In this document: piece by piece, positions 47,201-59,200 of the stretch
Layout of the letters: every line of letters starts with the position of its first letter
How positions within the stretch are numbered: position 1 is the first letter of the stretch
NCBI GenBank assembly: GCA_963457665.1
Contig: OY735224.1
Span: forward strand, 48,107,311 to 48,171,310
DNA from: Thysanoteuthis rhombus
Lineage: Eukaryota > Mollusca > Cephalopoda > Oegopsida > Thysanoteuthidae
Direction of reading: 5' to 3'
DNA: 64,000 bases
Notes under the pieces: model-generated
The model's input: the letters and a program-made list of their open reading frames with translations, nothing else
Databases searched by the model: none
What the model was told of the DNA's origin: nothing
Position numbers and translations under genes: made by a program

Positions 47201-48950
47201 ATTTCAGTCTTAGAAGCTTCCTGGAAAAAAAATAAAGTCTCGCAGACTTTTTTCTGGTTCAATTCAACTGGCTCCCTCCCGAAAAAAAATGAGTCTTGAA
47301 GAGACCATTGTTGATATCAATCTCAAAGGTTCCTGGATACAAAATAAAGTGTCACAGACAATTTACAGGTTCAATTTCACTGTTTTCCTCCCGAAAACAA
47401 AAAGAAACTCTAAAGGACAATTGTGAATTTTTGTCTGAAAGGACTCATGGAAACTAAATAAAGTCTCACAGACTATTTTCAGGTTCAATTTCACTGTATT
47501 CCTCCCGAAAACAAAAAGAGACTCTGAAGGACAATTTTGAAATTTTGTCTAAAAGGCTTCCTGGAAACTAAATAAAGTCTAACAGACAATTTACAGGTTC
47601 AATTTCACTGTTTTCCTCCCGAAAAAAAAAAAGAGACTCTAAAGGACGATTGTGAATTTCTGTCTTAAAGGTTTCATGGAAACTAAATAAAGTCTTACAG
47701 ACTATTTTCAGGTTCAATTTCACTGTTTTCCTCCCGAAAACAAAAAGAAACTCTAAAGGACAATTGTGAATTTTTGTCTGAAAGGACTCATGGAAACTAA
47801 ATAAAGTCTCACAGACTATTTTCAGGTTAAATTTCACTGTTTTCCTCCCGAAAACAAAAAGAGTCCCTAAAGGACAGTTGTGAATTTTAGTCCAAAAGGC
47901 TTCCTGGAAACTAAATAAAGTCTAACAGACAATTTACAGGTTCAATTTCACTGTTTTCCTCCCGAAAAAAAAAAAGAGACTCTAAAGGACATTTGTGAAT
48001 TTCTGTCTGAAAGGCTTCATGGAAACTAAATAAAGTCTCACAGACTATTTTCAGGTTCAGTTTCACTGTTTTCCTCCCAGGAACAAAAATTGTTTTGAAG
48101 AGACAATTGTGAATTTTAGTCTTAAAGGCTTCCTGGGAACAAAATAAAGTCTTAAAGACTATTTTCAGGTTCAATTTCACTTGCTTCCTCCCAAAAACAA
48201 AAAATGTTTTGAGTAGACCATTGTGAATTTCAGTCTAAAAGGATTCCTTGGAACAAAATAAAGTCCAGCAGACTATTTCAAGGTTCAATTTCACTGGCTT
48301 TCTCTCCAAAACAAAAAGAGTATTGACAAAACCTTAGTGAATTTTCAGTCTCATAGACTTCCCAAAAACAAAATAGAGTCTCACAGACTATTTCCAGGTT
48401 CAATTTCACTGTTTTCCTCCTGAAAACAAAAAGAGACTCTAAAGGACAATTGTGAATTTCTGTCTCATAGACTTCCTAAAAATGAAATAAAGTGTCATAG
48501 ACTATTTTCACTGGCTTCCTCCTGAAAACAAAAAGAGTGCTGAAGAGACCATTGTGAATTTCAGTCTCAAAAGCCCCCTGGAAACAAATTAAAGTCTCAC
48601 AGACTATTTTCAGGTTCACTTTCACTAGTTTCCTCCCAGAAATGAAAAGCATCTCGAAGAGATAATTGTGAATTTCAATCTAAAAGGCTTCCGGGATACA
48701 AAATGAAGTCTAACAGACTATTTTCAGGTTTAATATCATTTGCTTTCTCCCGGAAACAGAAAGAGTCTCGAATAGACCATTTTGGATTTCAGTCTAAAAG
48801 GCTTCCTGGATACAAAATAATGTGTCACAGACTATTTTCAGGTTCAATTTCACTGGCTTCCTCCTGGAAAGGAAAAGAGTCTTGAAGAGACCATTGTGAA
48901 TATCAGCGTTAATGGCTTTGTGGGAACAAAATAAAGTCTAACAGATTATT
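32288..48950 (-). repeat. Large tandem array of a 114-bp repeat (~146 units)
   Basis: Units are 114 bp; a typical plus-strand unit runs from ctattttcaggttcaatttc through gagtccctaaaggac to aataaagtctcacaga. Read on the minus strand most early units are open in one frame, encoding a 38-residue repeat around KLNLKIVCETLF and FQEAF. The 32288-36470 part is the most diverse and contains the longest frames (up to 213 codons at 34654-35295). Later units mostly carry a TAG after the EAF block. A 570-bp five-unit period is seen at about 32700-34100 and a 1936-bp 17-unit period at about 41600-46500. Orientation relative to the adjacent gene is opposite to that beside copies 1 and 2. No intervening gene is seen. 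Confidence 0.96.
41640..46600 (-). repeat. Higher-order repeat zone, 1936-bp period
   Basis: Rare variants recur at a fixed distance. A gtattttagtccaaaatgc variant lies at 42871 and 44807. A cctcctaaaacc variant lies at 43061 and 44997. A gaattatagtccag variant lies at 43441 and 45377. A three-base deletion (tcaatttcagttttcc) lies at 44071 and 46007. All are 1936 bp apart, which is 17 units. The first two variants recur once more 1480 bp (13 units) further on, at 46287 and 46477. Confidence 0.93.
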
Positions 48951-48979
48951 TTCAACTCAAAACTTGATTCAAAAAATAA

Positions 48980-49260
48980 TTCAAGGGAGGCTAAAACCGG
49001 TTGTAAATAGTAAAGAATTCAGTGGCCGACAACCCACAAAGAGGGTTTCGAGCACATTCTGAGGCTCAGAGAATTTTGGTGGGAAGTCCAACAGTGGTAA
49101 TCATGAGAACGTTGCTGGAAACATGTTATTGCTTCAAATATGTCGCATTTTAGTTAAATAAATATATTTTTTATTTTACCATGTCGTTCATGTTATTATC
49201 AAAAAAATAATTTCATAAACAATGAAAACATCTGTTGATGCGAATAATTCTGTTTTGTGT
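48980..49260 (-). repeat. Right member of the inverted pair
   Basis: Reverse complement of 30060-30375 (see there). It starts about 30 bp after the last 114-bp unit. Confidence 0.75.
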
Positions 49261-49965
49261 TATTCAATACTTATTTTTTCTTTAGGTGGAACGGTTCAAT
49301 CAGTTTTGCGTAGCACTCCTTGTCAGGGAGTTTTGAATTTTCCGGCTTAACTGTCTTCAATTTGGAATCCTGAGCATCTCAGCCATAGACAACTGGATCG
49401 TGAGAATCCTAATCGTTGTCTGGGATTTCGTAAAACATATAGAGATCAGACATTAGATCAGTGTTTTGGAACCTGTTGAAAAATCGGAAAATATATCAAT
49501 ATAATACTAATGTTCACTAAGCTTATCTTAGTGGGGCGCAAGCTCACAAGTGAGGGGGAACCCAGTTTGGATCGAATACACTAGAGTAGTAAATTGAAAG
49601 TCTCATGTAATACTGGTTCTCCCCGACTTTCTCACTGGCACCGTCATAAGTCGGACAATTTTTTTTCCTGAAGTGTTTATTCCTTGAAAAAAGACAAAAA
49701 CTAACAAACAAAAAAACAACATTGGCACAGCCCGTACGTGTGATTGAAAACTGAACAAAACTCTGACTATATTTCGATTGATGGTTATCACAATTAAGGA
49801 CACTGTTTCTGTTTTGATTGTTGCTATCAACAACATCACAAATAAATAAACAACAGTGTCTCATCATCTCAAGTTTAAACCTCCTGAAGATTTTCATGAA
49901 ACCAGGTACAGCATTAGAATGGGCATGCCCTAGTGTCTACGGAACAAGATTTAATTATAATATAT

Positions 49966-50005
<40 letters not shown>

Positions 50006-50374
50006 GTATAGGATTGGTGATAAGGAGCCCCCTATTGGAAATTGATAAAACCTTTATTATCTATGGGTTGACAGTAGTCAAACAACCTTACTGATAGAAT
50101 TTGCCTTCAGTGTTGCATCTACTTACTCGTTGTCCCACTCTCAAAGGAAGAAGTTTTAGAAATAAAGGAATGTTTACCAAAGGAACATAATATTTCTGAT
50201 AGGGAATTCATTCTCAGCCATCGTTTACAGGTGGACTAGAGAAATATTGAGTATTACCAAGGATAATTCATCTGTCTATGGGTGGACATGTATACAGGGA
50301 GATAGCTCGACAACTTTGCATCATACAGAGTTGATATTTGCCACATGTTTTATTGACAACTTCTTTTATTATCA
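49261..50374. other. No recognisable gene; (CA)n(TA)n tract
   Basis: A 117-codon minus-strand ORF (49544-49897) shows no recognisable domain and its neighbours are A/T-rich. A compound CA/TA microsatellite lies at 49966-50005. The rest is unassigned. Confidence 0.4.
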
Positions 50375-53300
50375 TAACTTCACAAAAAATTGTTAAAAAT
50401 ATTAAAAACATTATTCATAGGAGCTAAAAAAGCTCTGTTTATAGCTTTTTAGGTTTATAGCTTTTTAGGCTCATTCGTTTATTATTAGTACATACAAGAA
50501 AGTTGTTAAAAACCTTTGAAACATTGCTTCTGTGGCTACCCTTTAAGGCTTGGTTATGAACACTTTGAAAAATCAGTACTTATTTTTTTACTACATTCAG
50601 TAAAATTGTTGGAAAACCTCTAAAACTTTTGTTTCAAAACTAAAAAGGCTCTGATTATAGCTTTTCAGGTTGGTTTTATGTCTGACTCGTATATTGTTAC
50701 TACATTCAAGAAAGTTGTTAAAAACCTTTGAAACATTGCTTCTCTGGCTACCCTTTAAGGCTTAGTTAATAACACTGTGAAAAATCAGTACTATTTTCAC
50801 TACATTCAGGAAAATTGTTGGAAAACCTCTAAATATTTACTTTCAAATATAGAAAATCTCTGATTATAGTTTTTTAGGTTGGTTTTATCACTGACTCATA
50901 TATTGTTACTATATTCAAAAAAGTTGTTAGAAAACTTTGAAACAATGCTTCTCTGGCTACCCTTTAAGGCTTGGTTATTAACACTGTGAAAAATCAGTAC
51001 TATCTTTCTCTACTACATTCAGGAAAATTGTTGGAAAACCTCTAAAACTTTAGTTTCAAATATATAAAGGCTATGTTTATAGCTATTGAGGTTGGTTTTA
51101 TCACTGACTCGTATATTGTTACTACATTCAAGAAAGTTGTTAAGAACCTATGAAACATTGCTTCTCTGGCTACCCTTCAAGGCTTAGTTATTAACACTTT
51201 GAAAAATCAGTACTATTTTTCACTACATTCAGGAAAATTGTTGGAAAACCTCTGAAACTTTAGTTCAAGACCTAAAGAGGGTCTGATTATATCTTTTTTG
51301 GAAAATCAGTACCTTTTTATTTACTTCATTCAGGAGCATTGTTGGAAAACCACTAAAACTTTAGTTTCAAACCTAAAAAAAATCTCATTATAGCTTTTCT
51401 GGTCGGTTTTATCACTGACACGTATATTGTTACTAGATTCAAGAAAGTTGTTAAAAACCTTCGAAACATTGCTTCTGTGGCTATCCTTTAAGGCTTGGTT
51501 ATTAACACTATGAAAAATCTATACTTTCTTCTCACTACATCCTGGAAGATTGTTGGAAAACCTCTAAAAAAGTGGTTTTGAACCTAAAAAAGCTATGTTT
51601 ATGGCTTTTTAGGTTAGTTATATCACTAACTTATACAATGTTACCACATTCAAGAAAGTTGTTACAAATCTTTGAAATATTGCTTCTGTGGCTAACCTTT
51701 AAAACTTGGTTATGAACGCTTCAAAAAATGAGAACTATTTTTTACAAATTTCAGGAAAATGTTTGGAAAACCTATAAAAATTTAGTTCTGAATATACAAA
51801 GGCTATGTTTACAGCTTGTAAAGTTGGTTTTATCACTGACTCATATATTGTTACAACATCCAAAAAGTTGTTAAAAACCTTTGATACATACTCCTGTGGC
51901 TACCCTTTAAGGCTTGGTTGTGAACACTTATAAAAATCAGTACTTATTTTTTTACTACATTCAGGCAAATTGCTGGAAAACCTCTAAAACTTCAGTTTCA
52001 AACCTAAAAAGGCTCTGATTAGAGCTTTTTAGGTTTGTTTTATCAATGACTCGTATATTGTTACTATATTCAAAAAAGTTGTTAAAAACCTATGAAACAA
52101 TGCTTCTCTGGCTACCCTTTAAGGCTTGGTTATGAAGACTCTGAAGATTCAGTACTTTTTTTTTTACTACATTCAGGAAAATTGTGGGAAAACCTATAAA
52201 ACTTTAGTTTAAGACCTAAAGAGGGTCTGATTATATCTTTTTAGGTTGGTTTTTTCTCTGACTCCGAAATTGTAACTACATTCAAGAAAGTTGTTACAAA
52301 CCTTTGAAACATTGCTTCTCTGGCTACCCTTTAAGGCTTAGTTAATAACACTGTGAAAATTCAGTACTATTTTTCACTACATTAAGGAAAATTGTTGGAA
52401 AACCTCTAAATATTTACTTTCAAATATAGAAAATCTCTGATTATAGTTTTTTAGGTTGGTTTTATCTCTGACTTGTACATTGTTACTACATTCAAGAAAG
52501 TTGTTAAAAATCTTTGAAACATTGCACCTCTGGCTACCCTTCAAGGCTTGGTTATGAAGACTCTGAAAAATCAGTACTATTTTTCTCTACTACATTCAGG
52601 AAAATTGTTGGAAAACCTCTAAAACTTTAGTTTCAAATATATAAAGGCTATGTTTATAGCTATTGAGGTTGGTTTTATCACTGACTCGTATATTGTTACT
52701 ACATTCAAGAAAGTTGTTAAGAACCTATGAAACATTGCTTCTCTGGCTACCCTTCAAGGCTTAGTTATTAACACTTTGAAAAATCAGTACTATTTTTCAC
52801 TACATTCAGGAAAATTGTTGGAAAACCTCTGAAACTTTAGTTCAAGACCTAAAGAGGGTCTGATTATATCTTTTTTGGAAAATCAGTACCTTTTTATTTA
52901 CTTCATTCAGGAGCATTGTTGGAAAACCACTAAAACTTTAGTTTCAAACCTAAAAAAAATCTCATTATAGCTTTTCTGGTCGGTTTTATCACTGACACGT
53001 ATATTGTTACTAGATTCAAGAAAGTTGTTAAAAACCTTCGAAACATTGCTTCCGTGGCTATTCTTTAAGGTTTGGTTATTAACACTATGAAAAATCTATA
53101 CTTTTTTCTCACTACATCCTAGAAAATTGTTGGAAAACCTCTAGTTCCAAATATATAAAGGCTATGTTTATAGCTATTGAGGTTGGATTTATCACTGACT
53201 CGTATATTGTTACTAAATTCAAGAAAGTTGTTAAAAACCTTTGAAACATTGCTTCTGTGGCTACTTTCTAAGGCTCGGTTATGAACACTTTGAAAAATCA

Positions 53301-54650
53301 GTACTATTTTTTTTGCTACATTCAGGAAAATTGTTGGAAAACCTATAAAACTTTAGTTTCAAATATAGAAAGGCTCTGATTATCGCTTTTCAGGTTAGTT
53401 TTATCACTGACTCGTATATTGTTACTACATTTGAGAAAGTTGTTAAATCCCCTTAAACATTGTTTCTGTTGTTACCTTTCAAAGCTTGGTTATAAACACT
53501 TTGAAAAATCAATACTATTTTTCTTCACTACATTCAGGAAAATATTTGGAAAACCTCTAAATCTTTAGTTCCAAATATATAGAGGCTATGTTTATAGCTA
53601 TTGAGGTTGGTTTTATCAATGACTCGTATATTGTTACTAGATTCAAGAAGGTTGTTAAAAACCCTTGGAACATTGCTTCTCTGGCTACCCTCTAAGGTTC
53701 GGTTATGAACACTTTGGAAAATCAGTATTTTTTTTTTACTACATTCAGGAAAATTGTCGGAAAACCTATAAAACTTTAGTTTCAAATATAGAAAGGCTAT
53801 GTTTATAGCTTTTTAGGTTGGTTTTATCACTGACTCGTATATTGTTACTACATCTGAGAAAGTTGTTACAAACCTTTGAAACATTGCTTCTCTGGCTACC
53901 TTTTAAGGCTTGGTTATTAACACAGTGAAAAATCAGTACTATTTTTTTTTATTAATTTCTGCAAAATTGTTAGTAAACCTCTAGAATTTCAAATATAAAA
54001 GAGCTATGTTCATAGCTTTTTAGGTTGGTTTTATCACTGACTCGTATTTTGTTACTACATTCAAGAAAGTTGTTAAAAACCTTTGAAACATTGCTTCTCT
54101 GGCTACTCTTTAAGGATTGGTTATGAACACTCTGAAAAATCAGTACCATTTTTTTTTTACTACATTCAGGAAAATATATGGAAAACCTCTAAAACTTCAG
54201 TTTCAAATATAGGAAGGCTATGTTTATAGCTTTTTAGGAGGGTTCTATCACTGACTTGTATATTGTTATTACATTCAAGAAAGTTGTTAAAAACCTTTGA
54301 AACATTGCTTCTCTGGCTACCCTTTTAGGCTTGGTTATGAACACTTTGAAAACCAATATTATTTTTCTTTACTCAAATCAGGAAAATTGTTGGAAAACCT
54401 CTAAAACTTTAGTTTCAAATATAGAAAGGCTATGTTTATAGCTATTGAGGTTGGTTTTATCACTGACTCGTATATTGTTACTACATTCAAGAAAGTTGTT
54501 AAAAACCTTTGAAACATTGCTTCTCAGGCTTGGTTATGAACACTTTGTAAAATCAGTACTTCATTCAGGAAAATGTGGGAAAACCTCTAAAACTTTAGTT
54601 CAGTTTAGTTTCAGACTTAAAAAGGGTCTGATTATAGCTTTTCGTGATTG
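50375..54650 (+). repeat. ~210-bp dimeric satellite array
   Basis: About 20 units of ~210 bp. Each is made of two related halves: one with ttgttggaaaacctc, aaggctctgattatagc and gactcgtatattg, the other with gttgttaaaaacctttg, ctggctaccctttaagg and aaaaatcagtac. Both halves share the attgtt(g/a)(g/a)aaaacc and ctacattca landmarks. A ~1577-bp tandem duplication is embedded: gagcattgttggaaaac lies at 51334 and 52911, and the surrounding 500 bp are nearly identical. Confidence 0.93.
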
Positions 54651-54761
54651 AAAAATAAATTATTTCAGCTGGTATTTAAAAAAAATGTTTAGTTGATTTG
54701 GTCATTCCCAGTGTCTTCTCAACAATCTATAGAGGAAATAAAAGAATCATGTGATAATAAT

Positions 54762-54762
54762 A

Positions 54763-54793
<31 letters not shown>
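54762..54793 (+). repeat. (TG)n microsatellite
   Basis: A TG tract immediately before an R block. Confidence 0.95.
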
Positions 54794-54794
<1 letters not shown>

Positions 54795-55150
54795 TGGGGT
54801 TCGGGGCTCATCATTGTCCGATGAAACGCCCACTTACCTCTGATCTCTTGTATGGAAGGGGTCGGGGACGAAAGGACAAGACAACTTTGAATCAGGGTCG
54901 AATCTCAGGGGAGAAGGCTAAAAGTGCCTCTCATCTATTCCCTCTTATTATTACAATTGGAGGGGGGAACATTCAAAGTTGGAATTTGTCAAAATATTCG
55001 CTACTAAATCATTTTACAATGATTATAAAGGATTGTAAAAAAATAATACTAAAAATTGCTTATGAATTTCACTCGAGCATAGTAGGATAGTTTTGTAATT
55101 TAATGTCTAATAAGATAACAAGCAGTCATTGGGAAGTGGTTTTTGATGAA
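54775..55150 (+). repeat. R block between the two satellite arrays
   Basis: It aligns with 1785-2140 and 29535-29880 (blocks gatgaaacgcccactta, aaggctaaaagtg, gattataaaggattg and cattgggaagtgg). The left end is lost in the TG tract. Confidence 0.8.
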
Positions 55151-55184
55151 TTAATACTTTCATTTGTCCAAATCAGATTATTTT

Positions 55185-55380
55185 GAAACAACACCTCTCT
55201 ATCGTTGGCGTCACGGAGCCAGTACTTTCCGAATATGTCTGCTTCGTCTCTCCATCTTGTATTCTGCCGGACTACCTCGGTAGCACATGTTTTCTCTGCT
55301 GATGCCTGTTGTCAATCATAATGTATGTTTGGTGTGTGCCATTCCTGCAATATATCCAGCCCATTGCTATTTTACAGTGC
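55185..55380 (-). mobile_element. RTE-like LINE relic
   Basis: It retains ggcgtcacggagccagtac and cgtctctccat, which match 23965-24020 of the better LINE, and then gcaatatatccagccc. It is the best-matching relic for that region. It follows an R block and precedes satellite monomers, as in the inverted-repeat arms. Confidence 0.75.
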
Positions 55381-56280
55381 ATTAGAATATTAATAGTTGA
55401 TAACATTCGCTCTGAAGCTAAGAAGGCTCCGTCTATACCTTTTCAGGCTTGCTTTTTTTACACCTGCAAAATTCAATTATATATGATTACTACTTTCGAG
55501 ACAATTGTTAAAAACCTTGTAAACATACATTGTCAAAGCTAAAAAGGCTCCATGTATAATTTCTTTTTACTCATATATTATTAAAGAATGCAAGAAAACT
55601 TATTGAAATATTCGATTCAAAGCTGAAAAGGCTCTGTTTATATCTTTTTAGCTTTGCTCTTCATACACATCTATATATTATTTTGAAAAAAACCTTTCAA
55701 ACATTAGTTTCAAGGCTAAAAAGGCTCTGTTTATACCCTTCCAGACTTGGTTTTGACACTTTGAAAATTCCATCATATATTATTACTACATTGAAGTAAA
55801 TTGTTAAAAACCTTCAAAACATTGCTATCAAAGCTAAAAAGACTCAGTTTACAGCATTTTAGGCTCAGTTTTGACACTTTGATTATATGTTATTACTACT
55901 TCCTTGGAAAGTGTTGAAAATATTGAAACCATTCGTTTTTAATACTCACTCATATACTATCACTACATGCAAGAAAAGTATTAAAGACCTTTGAAACATT
56001 GGTTCCTAATCTAAAAAGGCTCTGTTTATACCTTGTTAGGCTTGGATTGGATATTTTGAAAATTCAAGTATGTGTTATAACAGCATCGTAAAAATTTCAT
56101 GAAAAACATTGGAAACATTGGTTTCAAAGCTGAAAATGCTTTATTCATACGCTTTTAGGCTTTGTTTATGGTCACTTTGATATTTCAATAATATATTTTG
56201 ACTACATTCAGACAAATTGATGAGAAACCTCTAAAACATTGTTTTCAAACCTTAAAAGGCTTGGCTTGGTTTTGACACGT
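55381..56280 (+). repeat. Diverged ~105-bp satellite monomers (array edge)
   Basis: About eight monomers with the landmarks aaagctaaaaaggctc, tttataccttttaggc, ttgacac and aattgttaaaaacctt, each strongly diverged from the next. They bridge the R/LINE-relic module and the uniform array to the right. Confidence 0.88.
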
Positions 56281-59200
56281 ATTTATCTATTATTACTTCA
56301 TTCAAGTAAATTGTTTGAAACTTCAAAAATATGGGTTTCAATGCTAGAAAGGCTCTTTTTATACCCTTTCAGTTATGGTTTTGACACATATTCATTTATT
56401 ATTACTTCACTCAAGTAAATTGTTTGTAACTTCAAAAATATGGGTTTCAAAGCTAGTAAGGCTCTTTTTAATACCCTTTCAGTGATGGTTTTGACACATA
56501 TTCATTTATTATTACTTCATTGAAGTAAATTGTTTGAAAGTTCAAAAATATGGGTTTCAAAGCTAGAAAGACTCTTTTTATACCCTTTCAGTTATGGTTT
56601 TGACACATATTCATTTATTATTACTTCATTCAAGTAAATTGTTTGAAACTTCAAAAATATGGGTTTCAAAGCAAGAAAGACTCTTTTTATACCCTTTCAG
56701 TTATGGTATTGACACATATTCATCTATTATTACTTCATTCAAGTAAATTGTTTGAAAGTTCAAAAATATGGGTTTCAAAGCTAGAAAAGCTCTTTTTATA
56801 CCCTTTCAGTTATGGTTTTGACACATATTCATCTATTATTACTTCATTGAAGTAAATTGTTTGAAACTTCAAAAATATGGGTTTCAAAGCTAGAAAGGCT
56901 CATTTTATACCTTTTCAGTTATGGTTTTGACACATATTCATCTATTATTACTTCATTCAAGTTAATTGTTTGAAACTTCAAAAATATGGGTTTCAAAGCT
57001 AGAAAGACTCTTTTTATACCCTTTCAGTTATGGTTTTGACACATATTCATTTACTATTACTTCATTGAAGTAAATTGTTTGAAAGTTCAAAAATATGGGT
57101 TTCAAAGCTAGAAAGACTCTTTTTATACCCTTTCAGTTATGGTTTTGACACATATTCATCTATTATTACTTCATTCAAGTAAATTGTTTGAAACTTCAAA
57201 AATATGGGTTTCAAAGCTAGAAAGGCTCTGTTTATACCCTTTCAGTTATGGTTTTGACACATATTCATTTATTATTACTTCACTCAAGTAAATTGTTTGA
57301 AACTTCAAAAATATAGTTTCAAAGCTAGAAAGGCTCTTTTTACACCCTTTCAGTGATGGTTTTGACACATATTCATTTATTATTACTTCATTGAAGTAAA
57401 TTGTTTGAAAGTTCAAAAATATGGGTTTCAAAGCTAGAAAGACTCTTTTTATACCCTTTCAGTTATGGTTTTGACACATATTCATCTATTATTACTTAAT
57501 GAAGTAAATTGTTTGAAACTTCAAAAATATGGGTTTCAAAGCAAGAAAGACTCTTTTTATACCCTTTCAGTTATGGTATTGACACATATTCATCTATTAT
57601 TACTTCATTGAAGTAAATTCTTTGAAACTTCAAAAATATGGGTTTCAAAGCTAGAAAGACTCTTTTTATACCCTTTCAGTTATGGTTTTGACACATATTC
57701 ATCTATTATCACTTCTTTGAAGTAAATTGTTTGAAACTTCAAAAATATGGGTTTCAAAGCCTGAAAGACTCTTTTTATACCCTTTCAGTAATGGTTTTGA
57801 CACATATTCATCTATTATTACTTCATTGAAGTAAATTGTTTGAAACTTCAAAAATATGGGTTTCAAAGCTAGAAAGGCTCATTTTATACCCTTTCAGTTA
57901 TGGTTTTGACACATATTCATCTATTATTACTTCATTCAAGTTAATTGTTTGAAAGTTCAAAAATGTGGGTTTCAAAGCTAGGAAGGCTCTTTTTATACCC
58001 TTTCAGTTATGGTTTTTACACATATTCATCTATTATTACTTCATTGAAGTAAATTGTTTGAAACTTCAAAAATATGGGTTTCAAAGCTAGAAAGACTCTT
58101 TTTAATACCCTTTCAGTTATGGTTTTGACACATATTCATCTATTATTACTTCATTGAAGTAAATTGTTTGAAACTTCAAAAATATGGGTTTCAAAGCAAG
58201 AAAGACTCTTTTTATACCCTTTCAGTTATGGTATTGACACATATTCATCTATTATTACTTCATTGAAGTAAATTGTTTGAAACTTCAAAAATATGGGTTT
58301 CAAAGCTAGAAAGGCTCTTTTTATACCCTTTCAGTTATGGTTTTGACACATATTCATCTATTATCACTTCTTTGAAGTAAATTGTTTGAAACTTCAAAAA
58401 TATGGGTTTCAAAGCCTGAAAGACTCTTTTTATACCCTTTCAGTAATGGTTTTGACACATATTCATCTATTATTACTTCATTGAAGTAAATTGTTTGAAA
58501 CTTCAAAAATATGGGTTTCAAAGCTAGAAAGGCTCATTTTATACCCTTTCAGTTATGGTTTTGACACATATTCATCTATTATTACTTCATTCAAGTTAAT
58601 TGTTTGAAAGTTCAAAAATGTGGGTTTCAAAGCTAGAAAGGCTCTTTTTATACCCTTTCAGTTATGGTATTGACACATATTCATCTATTATTACTTCATT
58701 GAAGTAAATTCTTTGAAACTTCAAAAATATGGGTTTCAAAGCTAGAAAGACTCTTTTTATACCCTTTCAGTTACGGTTTTGACACATATTCATCTATTAT
58801 TACTTCATTGAAGTATATTGTTTGAAACTTCAAAAATATGGGTTTCAAAGCTAGAAAGGCTCTTTTTATACCCTTTCAGTTATGGTTTTTACACATATTC
58901 ATCTATTATTACTTCATTGAAGTAAATTGTTTGAAACTTCAAAAATATGGGTTTCAAAGCTAGAAAGACTCTTTTTAATACCCTTTCAGTTATGGTTTTG
59001 ACACATATTCATCTATTATTACTTCATTCAAGTAAATTGTTTGAAAGTTCAAAAATATGGGTTTCAAAGCTAGAAAGACTCTTTTTATACACTTTCAGTA
59101 ATGGTTTTTACACATATTCATTTACTATTACTTCATTGAAGTAAATTGTTTGAAAGTTCAAAAATATGGGTTTTAAAGCTAGAAAGACTCTTTTTATACC

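Noticed and set aside
49544-49897. 117-codon minus-strand ORF
   Set aside because: No recognisable domain and no supporting context. It may be a relic, but I cannot support a gene call.
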